64,000 nt of DNA from CAZVNZ01 sp964628515 (GCA_964628515.1 CAZVNZ010000004.1:1-64000), one strand, 5' to 3'; positions 26,145 to 35,368 are shown, counted from the stretch's first letter. Numbers and translations are program-made. The notes: generated from the sequence alone by a model not told the origin.

Positions 26145-26208
26145 TAGAATTTTAAAGCAGGATGTTTTATACATTTTGCACATATTTTCAGGAAGGCGGG
26201 ACAAACAT

Positions 26209-26733
26209 ATGAAAGTTACTATTACAGGGAAAAATATTGATGTATCGGAGTATTTAAACAACGTCGTAAACAAAAAGGCAAGAAAGCTATCCCACTATTT
26301 TAAAGCCAATACAGAAATGCACGTTACCTTAGCCATTGAGAAATCAAGGCACATTGCGGAAATAACCGTTATGGTAGACGGCATAGTGCTAAGAAGCGAG
26401 GAAGCCACGGGAGATATGTACTCTTCCATAGACGTTGCACTTAAAAAAATCGAAAGGCAGATGAGAAAGCACAGAACAAAGCTGGAAAAACGTCTGCACG
26501 ATAATGCTTTTGATGAAGAAACGGTATACGAGCATTACGAGGAAGATGAGGACGAGCCACAGATAGTAAGAAACAAAAAATTTGTGGCAAGACCAATGGA
26601 AATCGAAGATGCCATTATGCAAATGGAGCTTGTCAGCCATAACTTCTTTGTGTTTAGAAATGTGCATAGCAACGAAGTAAACGTACTATACAAGAGAGCA
26701 GACGGCAACTATGGTATTATAGAGCCTATCTGA
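26209..26733 (+). CDS. hpf: Ribosome hibernation-promoting factor, long form
   Basis: 174 residues from ATG 26209, which follows GGAAGGCGGG. The N-terminal RaiA domain (residues 1-95, with basic DVALKKIERQMRKHRTKLEKRL) binds the 30S decoding region. A linker rich in Glu/Asp leads to the C-terminal dimerisation domain (KFVARPMEIEDAIMQMELVSHNFFVFRN...NVLYKRADGNYGIIEP) that makes 100S ribosomes. Both domains are intact. It lies behind the raiA RNA and ends at a strong terminator. Confidence 0.95.
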   Translation: MKVTITGKNIDVSEYLNNVVNKKARKLSHYFKANTEMHVTLAIEKSRHIAEITVMVDGIVLRSEEATGDMYSSIDVALKKIERQMRKHRTKLEKRLHDNAFDEETVYEHYEEDEDEPQIVRNKKFVARPMEIEDAIMQMELVSHNFFVFRNVHSNEVNVLYKRADGNYGIIEPI

Positions 26734-26765
26734 TTTTTTGGTTGGCAGTAAAGTTTTGAGAGTTT

Positions 26766-26800
26766 AACCGCCCTTTTGTTTTGCGGAGGGGCGGTTTTTT
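26766..26800 (+). terminator. Intrinsic terminator of hpf
   Basis: Stem AACCGCCC / GGGCGGTT with a 15-nt loop and T6. Confidence 0.9.
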
Positions 26801-26824
26801 GTGGGGTATATTTAGAAAGTTTCT

Positions 26825-27433
26825 TCAAGGCCCCATAAAAAAAATCAATTCATACCCTGCTTTTTTGCCTTCTATAATCATATTTTTCATATATTTTACA
26901 AATCTGGTGTAAAAATCGCATACGATTTTTTCGTTTTTCATAAATAGCTTGCCTTTGGATTCTTCTTTATTATATACTTTTCCACAAGTATTAGCTAAAG
27001 CGAAACGTAAATAGCCTTCCATTTTATCTATTTCGTAATAATCGCCGTAAACTCCGTGTGCTATTTCCTCAACATCCTCTTGTATTTCGCATATTAAATT
27101 TTCTACACTCTCTAATGTATAATAGTTTCGTATCAAATTCCATTTGAATTCCTTTGCAAAGCAATTTCCCTCAAATCTGTTTTCGTTTTCAAACATATTA
27201 CAGTCAAAATGTTTATACAAATATCTGTATAAAAAAGCTTCTACAATATCTTCGTCAATGTATATTACAAATTCTCTGTATTCGACTACATTATCTATAT
27301 TATCTGTTGATAAAGCCGTATCTATTATCTTTGCAGGCATAATCCAAAAGTTAGCGCCGGAGTTATAACCTTCAACTAAATCTATTCTGCAATCATTGTT
27401 TTTATCTAACATTTCTTTGCACCCCCCATCCAT
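26825..27433 (-). CDS. Hypothetical acidic protein
   Basis: 202 residues; either ATG 27433 (GGGGG 9 nt upstream) or ATG 27412 (GGGGGG 9 nt upstream) could start it. The protein is acidic, rich in Tyr, Phe and Asn, with no signal peptide or membrane segment and scattered cysteines. It has a helical middle (FLYRYLYKHFDCNMF, ESVENLICEIQEDVEEIAHG). I do not recognise the family. It is a single gene facing the hpf terminator. The coding frame, length and ribosome sites support it being real. Confidence 0.6.
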   Translation of the reverse strand: MDGGCKEMLDKNNDCRIDLVEGYNSGANFWIMPAKIIDTALSTDNIDNVVEYREFVIYIDEDIVEAFLYRYLYKHFDCNMFENENRFEGNCFAKEFKWNLIRNYYTLESVENLICEIQEDVEEIAHGVYGDYYEIDKMEGYLRFALANTCGKVYNKEESKGKLFMKNEKIVCDFYTRFVKYMKNMIIEGKKAGYELIFFMGP

Positions 27434-27535
27434 AACAGTTTACCCCCACCCCAAAACTTTTCCAACAAATTTTAAGGATTTTAGTGGTAAAAAAGTAAAT
27501 ATACTGTAAACATCAAAAAAACAAATAAAAAACCC

Positions 27536-27563
27536 TTGCAAATTAATTATTATATGTTATAAT
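27536..27563 (+). promoter_or_regulatory. Promoter of the rpmE-led gene run
   Basis: TTGCAA (27536-27541), 16 nt, TATAAT (27558-27563), about 40 nt upstream of rpmE. Confidence 0.7.
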
Positions 27564-27604
27564 TATTATTGCTAATTTATTCTATAAAAACGAGGTGAAA
27601 AGCT

Positions 27605-27805
27605 ATGAAAGCTGATATACATCCTAAGTATCAAGAATGTAAAGTAAAGTGCGCATGCGGTGAGGAATTTACAACAGGCTCGGTAAGAGAAGAGCTAAAG
27701 GTAGATATATGCTCTAAATGTCACCCTTTCTTTACAGGTAAGCAAAAACTTGTAGATACTGGCGGTCGTGTAGACAAGTTTAAGAAAAGATACAATATCG
27801 GATAA
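27605..27805 (+). CDS. rpmE: 50S ribosomal protein L31, zinc-ribbon form
   Basis: 66 residues with GAGGTG before the ATG. The four cysteines (CKVKCACGEE...ICSKCHPFFTGKQ) mark the zinc-binding C+ type of L31, and the GGRVDKFKKRY ending is canonical. It opens a plus-strand run that continues through prfA to the V-ATPase. A weak hairpin with T7 (27819-27850) may partly terminate after it. Confidence 0.96.
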   Translation: MKADIHPKYQECKVKCACGEEFTTGSVREELKVDICSKCHPFFTGKQKLVDTGGRVDKFKKRYNIG

Positions 27806-27866
27806 GCTAATTTTAATCAAAAAAAAGCAGGCTGTTAGGTCTGTTTTTTTATAACAGAGGTAACCA

Positions 27867-28892
27867 ATGAAAAATACCAGCATAGGCGGACAGGGCGTGC
27901 TTGAAGGCGTAATGATGCGCTCGGAAGAAGTAACGGGCATAGCGGTACGCAAAGAAAACAAAGACATAGCCACCCAAGCAAAGCCCACAAAAGCGCTTGC
28001 GCAAAAATACAAATTTTTTAAAATTCCTATAATAAGAGGGTTTGTTAATTTTATAGAAATACTTATTTTAGGGGTAAAAACCATAACGGATGCAGTAAAG
28101 CTCTACGACCCGGAGTTTGACGAAGAGCCCTCAAAAACAGAAGAGTTTATTGCCAAAAAAATGAACAAAAACCCCATGGACGTAGCGGTTTTTATGGCGG
28201 TTATCATTGCGGTTGTACTAGCGGTGGGTTTGTTTTTTATACTGCCAAACGTTCTTACAAGCTTTCTAACCACAAATTTGGGAGACGTCAGCTTTCTAAA
28301 AAATTTAGTGGACGGCGGTGTGCGTATTGTCATCTTTATAATTTATCTGGCAATCATCTCCAATATGAAGGATATTAAGCGGTTGTTTGGGTATCACGGT
28401 GCAGAGCACAAGGTTATAAACTGCTTTGAAAGCGAGCAACCCTTAGATGTGGAGCACGCAAAACAATGTTCTCGCTTACACCCACGTTGCGGTACAAGTT
28501 TTCTGCTTATTGTTATGACTATTTCCATATTGTTGTTCTCCCTTTTGGGCTGGAGCGACAACTGGTTTTTAAGGATAGGACTTAGACTTTTAATGCTACC
28601 CGTAGTGGCAGGGGTTTCCTACGAAATACTAAAGCTGATTGCAAAGGCAAGTAAAAACAACTACAAAAATATCATTATAAAAATGCTTTTAGCGCCCGGT
28701 CTTGCGCTCCAAAGGCTAACCACAAGAGAGCCGGAGGACGAAATGATAGAAGTAGCCATTGTTGCCTTCATCATTGCTCAAAACGAAAAAACACCGGAAG
28801 AAATAGAGGAGTTGCGCAAAAGCTATTCTCATATGGAAACAACGGAAGAGACACCCATAGCCAACGAGGAAGAATTGGTAAAACAAGGCTAA
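27867..28892 (+). CDS. DUF1385 membrane protein (YqhQ-like)
   Basis: 341 residues. It starts with the family's GGQGVLEGVMMRS motif. Four or so membrane helices follow (about 90-250), with the conserved YHGAEHKVINCFE and HPRCGTSFLLIVM motifs. His/Glu/Cys-rich conserved motifs suggest a metal-dependent membrane enzyme, but no activity is established. Its place between rpmE and prmC is a conserved neighbourhood in Firmicutes. The stop codon abuts the prmC start. Confidence 0.9.
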   Translation: MKNTSIGGQGVLEGVMMRSEEVTGIAVRKENKDIATQAKPTKALAQKYKFFKIPIIRGFVNFIEILILGVKTITDAVKLYDPEFDEEPSKTEEFIAKKMNKNPMDVAVFMAVIIAVVLAVGLFFILPNVLTSFLTTNLGDVSFLKNLVDGGVRIVIFIIYLAIISNMKDIKRLFGYHGAEHKVINCFESEQPLDVEHAKQCSRLHPRCGTSFLLIVMTISILLFSLLGWSDNWFLRIGLRLLMLPVVAGVSYEILKLIAKASKNNYKNIIIKMLLAPGLALQRLTTREPEDEMIEVAIVAFIIAQNEKTPEEIEELRKSYSHMETTEETPIANEEELVKQG

Positions 28893-29720
28893 ATGAGCAA
28901 AATATCTCAAATAAATAAAGCGCTTGAGGAGTACCTTAAAGCAAATAATATTGCGGAATACAAAGCATATTGCAGAGAAATACTGGAATATGCTTTTAAT
29001 GTGGACTACACCGCACTAATTTTAATGTTTAACGAGGAATGTACCAAGGAAAAAGAAATCTTCCAAATTGCGCAAAAGTGCATTACAAAGCCTATTGCCT
29101 ACGTACTAAAACAGCGGTATTTTTTAGGCAATAAGTTTTTTGTTGATGATGATGTATTAATACCGAGGTTTGATACGGAAAGCGTGGTTTTGGGGGCGGC
29201 GGAGGTTATTATTAAAGAGGGCTATCAAAGTTTGCTGGACTTATGCTGCGGAAGCGGTTGTATAGGCATTAGCCTGTCGCTTATGTGTAGCCTGCCCTCC
29301 CCCACTTTCAGCGACATCAGCGAAGGTGCGCTAAGGGTTGCTAAAATAAACGCAGACAAATACTTAAAAAGCTACAAACTTAACTGCGGTAACCTGTTTG
29401 AGGGCATAGGGGTCAAGTACGATGTAATCGTTTGCAACCCCCCATATATAAGTAAAAGCGAGTACGAAGGGTTGGATAACCACGTAAAAAATTTCGAGCC
29501 AAAAATCGCTCTTGTTTCGGACGCGGATGGGTATTTTCACTACATCACCGTAATAAAGGAAGCAAAGGCATACTTAAAGGAAAAGGGCTGTATTTTTTTT
29601 GAAATAGGGGCTACCCAAAAGGATAGGGTTATGCAGTTGCTAAAAGAGGAAAAATTTGTTAATATAAACTACGGAGTGGATATTAACGGAAAACCCCGTT
29701 ATGTGTGGGGGAAATTATAG
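28893..29720 (+). CDS. prmC: Release-factor glutamine N5-methyltransferase
   Basis: 275 residues. It methylates the Gln of the GGQ motif in release factors using SAM. The SAM-binding motif is LLDLCCGSGCIGISL, and the substrate-glutamine motif is VCNPPYISKSEY. The N-terminal helical domain that binds the release factor is present but short in homology (AYVLKQRYFLGNKFFVDDDVLIPRFDTE is the usual join). It is immediately followed by its substrate gene prfA, the standard order. Confidence 0.93.
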   Translation: MSKISQINKALEEYLKANNIAEYKAYCREILEYAFNVDYTALILMFNEECTKEKEIFQIAQKCITKPIAYVLKQRYFLGNKFFVDDDVLIPRFDTESVVLGAAEVIIKEGYQSLLDLCCGSGCIGISLSLMCSLPSPTFSDISEGALRVAKINADKYLKSYKLNCGNLFEGIGVKYDVIVCNPPYISKSEYEGLDNHVKNFEPKIALVSDADGYFHYITVIKEAKAYLKEKGCIFFEIGATQKDRVMQLLKEEKFVNINYGVDINGKPRYVWGKL

Positions 29721-29775
29721 CTTTATTATGCACTAAAAACCGTTTTTACACATAAATTTTTAAGAGGAATACTAA

Positions 29776-30843
29776 ATGATAGAAAAACTAAAGGCAATTA
29801 AGGAAAAATACGACGAGCTTTCTCACAAACTTTCCTTGCCGGAAAATATACAAAATCAAGAAATGTTTAGAAAATACGCTCAAGAACAGGCATCCATAGC
29901 GGATGTGGCAGAGCAGTACGACAAATACGTGCTGATTTTAGACCACATAAACCAGCACAAAGAAATTATTAAGCAAAACGAGGACCTTGAGCTTACGGAA
30001 ATGGCAAAAGAGGAGCTTTTGGAACTTGAAAAAGAAAAGGAAAACGCAGAGGAAGAAATTAAGTTTTTGCTTATTCCCAAAGATATTAACGACGAAAAAA
30101 ACGTTATTTTGGAAATCCGTGCAGGCACGGGTGGAGAGGAAGCGGCGCTATTTGGTAGCGATTTACTCCGTATGTACACCCGTTTTGCGGAAAGAAACGG
30201 ATACACCGTGGAAATTATGAGCTCCAATTTAACCGAGCTTGCAGGAGTAAAAGAAATTATTTTGCTGATTGCAGGCAAGGGAGTGTACTCCCGACTTAAA
30301 TACGAAAGCGGAGTGCATAGGGTGCAACGTGTGCCGGATACGGAGGCATCAGGGCGGATACACACCTCGGCGGCTACGGTGGCGGTTTTACCCGAGGCAG
30401 AAGAGGTGGAGGTAAACATCAACCCTAACGATATACGTGTTGATGTGTTTCGCTCCAGCGGAAACGGCGGTCAAAGCGTTAATACCACAGACAGTGCGGT
30501 GCGCATAACTCACCTGCCCACAGGCATTGTGGTTTCCTGCCAAGACGAAAAATCCCAAATAAAAAACAGAGCAAAAGCCATGAAGGTACTTGCCTCAAGG
30601 CTTTACGATTTGTACAAGGGAGAGGCGGAAAACGAGCTTTCGGAAAACAGAAAAAACCAAGTGGGTACAGGGGACAGAAGCGAGCGTGTGCGCACTTACA
30701 ACTATCAACAAAGCAGAGTTACAGACCACCGAATAGGGCTTACACTATACAAATTAGGCAGCTTTCTTGACGGAGATATGGACGAGATGATAGACGCCTT
30801 AGCAATGGACGAAAGGCAAAAAAAGTTACAGGCGCAGGTATAA
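29776..30843 (+). CDS. prfA: Peptide chain release factor 1
   Basis: 355 residues, full length. The catalytic GGQ lies at residues 231-233 (SSGNGGQSVN). The stop-codon-reading loop shows VPDTEASGRIH, with Pro and Thr of the RF1 PxT motif conserved. The domain 1 coiled coil is at residues 1-95. Preceded by AAGAGGAAT. It terminates translation at UAA/UAG and should be methylated by the upstream PrmC. Confidence 0.96.
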   Translation: MIEKLKAIKEKYDELSHKLSLPENIQNQEMFRKYAQEQASIADVAEQYDKYVLILDHINQHKEIIKQNEDLELTEMAKEELLELEKEKENAEEEIKFLLIPKDINDEKNVILEIRAGTGGEEAALFGSDLLRMYTRFAERNGYTVEIMSSNLTELAGVKEIILLIAGKGVYSRLKYESGVHRVQRVPDTEASGRIHTSAATVAVLPEAEEVEVNINPNDIRVDVFRSSGNGGQSVNTTDSAVRITHLPTGIVVSCQDEKSQIKNRAKAMKVLASRLYDLYKGEAENELSENRKNQVGTGDRSERVRTYNYQQSRVTDHRIGLTLYKLGSFLDGDMDEMIDALAMDERQKKLQAQV

Positions 30844-30845
30844 AA

Positions 30846-31838
30846 ATGGACACCAAAGTAATTTTTGCCCTAAAGGATATGGACGAAGCAACTAAGGAAG
30901 GTGCAAAACTTCTCCAAATGGGGGAAATTGTGGTTTTTCCCACGGAAACGGTGTACGGATTAGGGGCAAACGCTCTTAACGAAAATGCAGTGGCAAAAAT
31001 TTTTACCGCCAAAGGCAGACCTCAAGACAACCCACTAATAGTGCATTTAAGCGGAAAAGATAAACTAAATACGGTGGCAAAGGATATTTCCCCCACCGCC
31101 AAAAAATTAATAGATGCTTTTGCACCCGGTGCAATCAGTTTTATATTAAACAAAAAAGAAGAAATTGCCTCAAATGTTACTTGCGGATTGGACAGCGTTG
31201 CGATTAGAATACCGTCAAACATTATTGCCAAAAACCTTTTGCTTAGGGCAAACCTACCTGTTGCGGCACCTTCCGCAAATATTTCGGGCAGGCCAAGCCC
31301 CACATTAGCCAAACATGCCTACGAGGATTTATGCGGAAAAGTACCGCTAATAATAGATGGTGGCAGATGCGATATTGGCTTAGAATCCACCGTTGTGGAC
31401 GTAAGGGGAGATGTGCCCGTAATACTCAGACCGGGTAAAGTTACGGCGCAGGATATAGAAAAAATAGCGGGTAAGGTAGATATTGGCTCAAAAACCAAGG
31501 AAATCATATCTCCCGGCACTAAATATAAGCATTATGCCCCCAAAGCAGATGTTTTTGTATTTTATGAAACCAAAAAAGAGCTTGAAAAATTAAAGGCAAT
31601 GTATTATAGTGGAAAAAAGACAGTTGTTTTATGCTCGCAAGATTATAAAAAAGAATTTGAGGGATACAATACCATACTCTTAGGAGAAAGCACGGAGGCG
31701 GAATATTCCCTATATAAAGCCTTGCGAGATGCAGACGAGCAAAACTATCAAGTTATACTGTTTTACCTACAAGACGCAATGGGCGTTGCCGTAGAAAACA
31801 GAATATTAAAAGCAGATAAAAGAGGAGAAAAAAATTGA
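30846..31838 (+). CDS. sua5: L-threonylcarbamoyladenylate synthase, Sua5 type
   Basis: 330 residues: an N-terminal YrdC domain (KxR-like FPTETVYGLGANAL, residues 32-45; GRPQDNPLIVHL; SAPSANISGRPSPT; ESTVVDV...LRPG) and a C-terminal Sua5 domain. It makes threonylcarbamoyl-AMP for t6A in ANN-decoding tRNAs. It begins 3 nt after prfA and overlaps the next gene by 4 nt, so it is in a coupled operon. Confidence 0.93.
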   Translation: MDTKVIFALKDMDEATKEGAKLLQMGEIVVFPTETVYGLGANALNENAVAKIFTAKGRPQDNPLIVHLSGKDKLNTVAKDISPTAKKLIDAFAPGAISFILNKKEEIASNVTCGLDSVAIRIPSNIIAKNLLLRANLPVAAPSANISGRPSPTLAKHAYEDLCGKVPLIIDGGRCDIGLESTVVDVRGDVPVILRPGKVTAQDIEKIAGKVDIGSKTKEIISPGTKYKHYAPKADVFVFYETKKELEKLKAMYYSGKKTVVLCSQDYKKEFEGYNTILLGESTEAEYSLYKALRDADEQNYQVILFYLQDAMGVAVENRILKADKRGEKN

Positions 31839-32308
31839 AGAACGTTTTATTTGTGTGTACAGGAAACACCAGTAGAAGCCCAATGGCAGAGGCTATTTTA
31901 GACGATGCCGTAGACCGAAGTAGTAGCGCCGGCAATGTGAAGAGCCAGTCGGCAGGAACTTTTGCATGTGAAGATGCGGAGGCAACGGCAGAGGCTATTT
32001 TGGCTATGGAGGAGTTAAACCTCTCCTTAGACAAGCACGAGGCTCAACAATTCACAAAAGAGCTGGCAGAATGGGCGGATATTATTCTTGCCATGGGCAG
32101 GGAACAAATGGAACAAATGGAAGCCATTGCACCTAAAAGCACAGACAAAATGCACACCCTTTTAGGCTATGTAGCAGGAGTACAGGGAGAGCCTGACGAC
32201 GACTCCTACGATATTTTAGACCCCTACGGCGAGGATTTGGAAGATTACAAAAAATGCGCAGGGCAGTTGAAATCTGCCATAGAAAAACTTTTAGAAATGC
32301 TGCAATGA
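31835..32308 (+). CDS. ywlE: Low-molecular-weight phosphatase, YwlE-type (probable protein-arginine phosphatase)
   Basis: 157 residues from TTG 31835, overlapping the previous stop (TTGA) and preceded by AGAGGAG. The active site is C8-TGNTS-R14 and the general acid loop is in DPYGEDLEDY. In Bacillus YwlE the loop reads CTGNTCR. The Thr that selects phosphoarginine over phosphotyrosine is kept here (T12), while the redox-partner cysteine is Ser13. The sua5-ywlE-rpiB neighbourhood also matches Bacillus. Low-molecular-weight tyrosine phosphatase activity is the alternative. Confidence 0.85.
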   Translation: MKNVLFVCTGNTSRSPMAEAILDDAVDRSSSAGNVKSQSAGTFACEDAEATAEAILAMEELNLSLDKHEAQQFTKELAEWADIILAMGREQMEQMEAIAPKSTDKMHTLLGYVAGVQGEPDDDSYDILDPYGEDLEDYKKCAGQLKSAIEKLLEMLQ

Positions 32309-32360
32309 TACAAAAATACAAAAAATAATAGAATATTAACACTAATTGGGCAAAAAAAAG

Positions 32361-32389
32361 TTGTTATTTACTTTTTAGTGTTGTATTAT
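32361..32389 (+). promoter_or_regulatory. Promoter before rpiB
   Basis: TTGTTA (32361-32366), 17 nt, TATTAT (32384-32389), 43 nt upstream of the chosen rpiB start. Confidence 0.6.
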
Positions 32390-32432
32390 AAATATAACAT
32401 TTATGAATAAACTATTAACAAGAGGATTTGTT

Positions 32433-32876
32433 ATGAAAATTGCTTATGGTTGCGACCACGGTGGATATGCCTATAAAAAAGAAATATTTGAATATCTGCA
32501 AAAAAGTGGACATCAAGTAGTCGACTTTGGTACTACAAGCGCACAAGCGGCAGATTATGCAAGCTATGCACAAGATGTAGCTAATTTTGTGGTGGCGGGC
32601 AAAGCGGATTTTGGTATATTGGTTTGCGGTACCGGCATAGGCATGAGTATAGCCGCAAACAAAATAAAGGGTGTAAGGTGTGCTGTGCTTTCGGATACTT
32701 TTTCCGCACATGCAACAAGGGAGCACAACGACGCAAATATTATGGCATTAGGTGCAAGGACGGTAGGCTTAGGGCTTGCCTTAGACATTATCAACACTTT
32801 TTTAAATACTCCTTTTTCAAACGAGGAGAGACATCAACGCAGAATCAACCAAATTAAAGAATTAGAAAATAAATAA
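32433..32876 (+). CDS. rpiB: Ribose-5-phosphate isomerase B
   Basis: 147 residues from ATG 32433 (AAGAGGAT upstream); an in-frame ATG at 32403 precedes the ribosome site. The canonical motifs are GCDHGGYAYK (residues 5-14), VDFGT, the active-site VCGTGIGMSIAANKIKGVRCA and REHNDANIMALGAR. It interconverts ribose-5-P and ribulose-5-P. A weak GCAGG-TAA-CCTGC hairpin follows the stop. Compare the divergent paralogue at 41927. Confidence 0.95.
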   Translation: MKIAYGCDHGGYAYKKEIFEYLQKSGHQVVDFGTTSAQAADYASYAQDVANFVVAGKADFGILVCGTGIGMSIAANKIKGVRCAVLSDTFSAHATREHNDANIMALGARTVGLGLALDIINTFLNTPFSNEERHQRRINQIKELENK

Positions 32877-33075
32877 ACAGGCAGGTAACCTGCTAAAAAC
32901 CCAAACCTTTGTACCTTAAATGCAAAGGCATAAAATTTATTAACTAACAAAATATATGAGTTTGTTATAAAAGTATCAAAGTTTTTAAATATTTAATAAC
33001 AAACATAAGTATAAAAAAGCAAATTACCAAAATTATTTACTTCAAATAGTTTTGGATTAGGCAAAAAAACATAAA

Positions 33076-33088
33076 TTGTTCGGAACAA
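33076..33088. promoter_or_regulatory. Palindrome in the V-ATPase leader
   Basis: TTGTTC-G-GAACAA, a perfect 13-bp palindrome 33 nt before the first V-ATPase gene, in a 245-nt AT-rich intergenic region. It could be an operator or a short hairpin; no clear promoter was found. Confidence 0.3.
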
Positions 33089-33121
33089 AGTAGACTTACA
33101 ATTGTGAAAGGAAATAAGTAT

Positions 33122-33436
33122 ATGAGGGAAGACATAATTTCAAAAATTACGGAAGCCGAAAGATTGGCAAATTCCAAGGTTGTAAAAGCAGAAGGCGAGG
33201 CAAAAGAAGTTTTGCTTAATGCCGATAAGCAGATTAGAGAAATGCGGGAAAAAAGCATTGCGGAAGCAAAGAAAACCGCAAAGGATATTATTGCACAGCA
33301 AAACCTTAAAAATGAGGAATTCGCAAACACTTCCGCAGAGGAAAACAAAGCAACTTGCGACAGCATTGTATCTAATGCTAAGGGTAATTCCTCAAAGGCG
33401 GTATCATTTATATTAGAAAAAGTCTTGGGAGGCTAA
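33122..33436 (+). CDS. V-type ATPase peripheral-stalk subunit (G/H type)
   Basis: 104 residues from ATG 33122 (AAAGGAAATAAG upstream; a GTG at 33104 overlaps the ribosome site). It is an almost continuous charged, Ala/Glu/Lys-rich coiled coil, as expected for the stalk partner of subunit E, and it is the first gene of the V-ATPase cluster where this subunit (NtpF in Enterococcus, AhaH in archaea) usually lies. Confidence 0.82.
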   Translation: MREDIISKITEAERLANSKVVKAEGEAKEVLLNADKQIREMREKSIAEAKKTAKDIIAQQNLKNEEFANTSAEENKATCDSIVSNAKGNSSKAVSFILEKVLGG

Positions 33437-33439
33437 GGT

Positions 33440-35368
33440 ATGGCAATTATTCCTATGAAAAAGGTATCTTGCTATTGTATGAAGCAAGACAGGCCTGCTG
33501 TTATCGATAAACTTCAAAAAATGGGAGTTATGCAAATAGTTCCTTCCGTTTGCGAGAAATTAAAAGCGATTAACAATCAGGATAATATCTTTGAATGTAA
33601 CAACAATTTAGATCATATCAGATTTTCTTTAGGAGTAATTAAGGAGTACGACCCTTCCAAAAAATCCTTTTTGGCGGCGGCACCTGCAATTACACCAAGT
33701 GATTTTTTCGAGCTTAAAAACAAAAAAGACATTATAGAAGAAGTTTATAAGCAAACAAAAAAAATAGACGAAAAAATCAAAGAAATGAAGTCAAACACCA
33801 ACAAGCTACTAAACTTAAAATCGACTTTAGAGCCTTTTGCTACTTTGGATATTCCTATCGAGCATATCCACAACACAAGTACAACAAACGTATTTATAGG
33901 CTTTATTGCAAACGAAAATCTGCCTAAATTAGACGAGGCAATTTTGGAATACAAGGACCTTGTATGGTACGACAGCTACCTGCCCAAACCGGACTACACA
34001 CCAATTTTGCTTGTAGCATACAACAGTGTTGCAAAAGAGGTAGCCGAGGTTTTGCGCTCTTTAGGCTTCAGCGAGGCTAAACTTACAAAGCTTGAAGGCA
34101 CGGCGGCAGAAAATATCAGCAAAATAGAGGACGAACTGCAAGCAACGGAAAACCAAAAGGAAGAAATTAAAAAGGAAGTGCTACCCCTAATAGAGCACAA
34201 ACAAACCCTTCTTGCTTTAGAGGATTTCTACGTTTGCGAGCTTAACAAAAATGTAGTACAGGAAACTTTAGGGCATACTCAAGATGTTTGCTTAATAGAA
34301 GGCTACATAAAAAAATACGACGAGGAAGCATTTTCTAAGGGCGTAGCAGAGGTAACGGAGCATTTTTATGTAGAATGCGAAGACCCTGCCGACGACGACG
34401 AAAACCTTCCCACAGCCATAGAAAACAGTGCAATAGTAACCCCATTTGAGTCGGTAACGGAGCTATACTCCACCCCAAGCGCAAGAACGGTGGACTCAAA
34501 CGCAATTATGACTCCCTTTTACTTTTTATTTTTTGGGATGATGCTATCCGACGCAGTTTACGGTATTATACTTGCTGTTATAGGCTTTATTGTACTTAAG
34601 GTTAAAAAGCCGGACGGCATGTTTAAAAAGATACTTTCCGTAATTGCCATTTGCGGTATTTCCACACTAATTTGGGGCATGCTCTTTGGCAGTTGGATGG
34701 GCTTTTCTTTAACACCTATAATGTTTAACCCTTTAGAAAGCCCTATGGAAATGCTTATATTATGTATATCCTTAGGTATTGTACACCTACTTTGCGGTCT
34801 TTTTATGGGCGCATACATCAACATAAAAAAACGCAAAGATGTTGTTGCCGCCATTTGCGACCAAGGTTTTTGGATACTGATACTTATAAGCATACCCTTC
34901 TTTGTATTTAACTTAAACGTTGCTATTGTAATGATAGTTATCGGCGCTGTTGGCCTCGTACTTTCTCAGGGCAGACACGAAAAGAAAATTGTAAAGAAAA
35001 TTACCAAAGGTATTGCAAGCCTATACGATGTAACCGGCTATGTTTCGGATATTTTATCCTACTGCCGTGTGTTTGGACTTGCACTTTCAACAGCGGTTAT
35101 TGCAACGGTGTTTAACCAACTTGCCTTTATGTTCTCAGACCCTACAAGCTCCCTTAACATGGGTGTTATAGGACTTGTTATAACCGTAATAGTAATGCTT
35201 ATAGGCCATGTGTTTAACCTTGGTATAAACACTCTTGGCAGCTATGTACATACAATGCGTTTGCAATATATAGAGTTTTTCTCTAAATTCTTTGAAGGCA
35301 ACGGCAAACCCTTTAAACCTCTAAACATCAAAGTTAAAAACATGAGGTTTGAAAACAAAACCAAATAA
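33440..35368 (+). CDS. ntpI: V-type ATPase subunit I (a-subunit)
   Basis: 642 residues. A soluble N-terminal half with coiled coils (residues 1-340) that docks on the stalks precedes a C-terminal membrane half of about eight helices (PFYFLFFGMMLSDAVYGIILAVIG onward). That half contains the ion-channel arginine region near LSYCRVFGLALSTAVIATVFN. It works with the K ring to carry ions. Three-nt gap from the H-type subunit gene. Confidence 0.93.
   Translation: MAIIPMKKVSCYCMKQDRPAVIDKLQKMGVMQIVPSVCEKLKAINNQDNIFECNNNLDHIRFSLGVIKEYDPSKKSFLAAAPAITPSDFFELKNKKDIIEEVYKQTKKIDEKIKEMKSNTNKLLNLKSTLEPFATLDIPIEHIHNTSTTNVFIGFIANENLPKLDEAILEYKDLVWYDSYLPKPDYTPILLVAYNSVAKEVAEVLRSLGFSEAKLTKLEGTAAENISKIEDELQATENQKEEIKKEVLPLIEHKQTLLALEDFYVCELNKNVVQETLGHTQDVCLIEGYIKKYDEEAFSKGVAEVTEHFYVECEDPADDDENLPTAIENSAIVTPFESVTELYSTPSARTVDSNAIMTPFYFLFFGMMLSDAVYGIILAVIGFIVLKVKKPDGMFKKILSVIAICGISTLIWGMLFGSWMGFSLTPIMFNPLESPMEMLILCISLGIVHLLCGLFMGAYINIKKRKDVVAAICDQGFWILILISIPFFVFNLNVAIVMIVIGAVGLVLSQGRHEKKIVKKITKGIASLYDVTGYVSDILSYCRVFGLALSTAVIATVFNQLAFMFSDPTSSLNMGVIGLVITVIVMLIGHVFNLGINTLGSYVHTMRLQYIEFFSKFFEGNGKPFKPLNIKVKNMRFENKTK

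Noticed and set aside
26017..26208. A 64-residue N-terminal extension of hpf
   Set aside because: It reads through the structured raiA RNA and the A/T hairpin and has no ribosome site; ATG 26209 has GGAAGGCGGG and begins the canonical HPF sequence.
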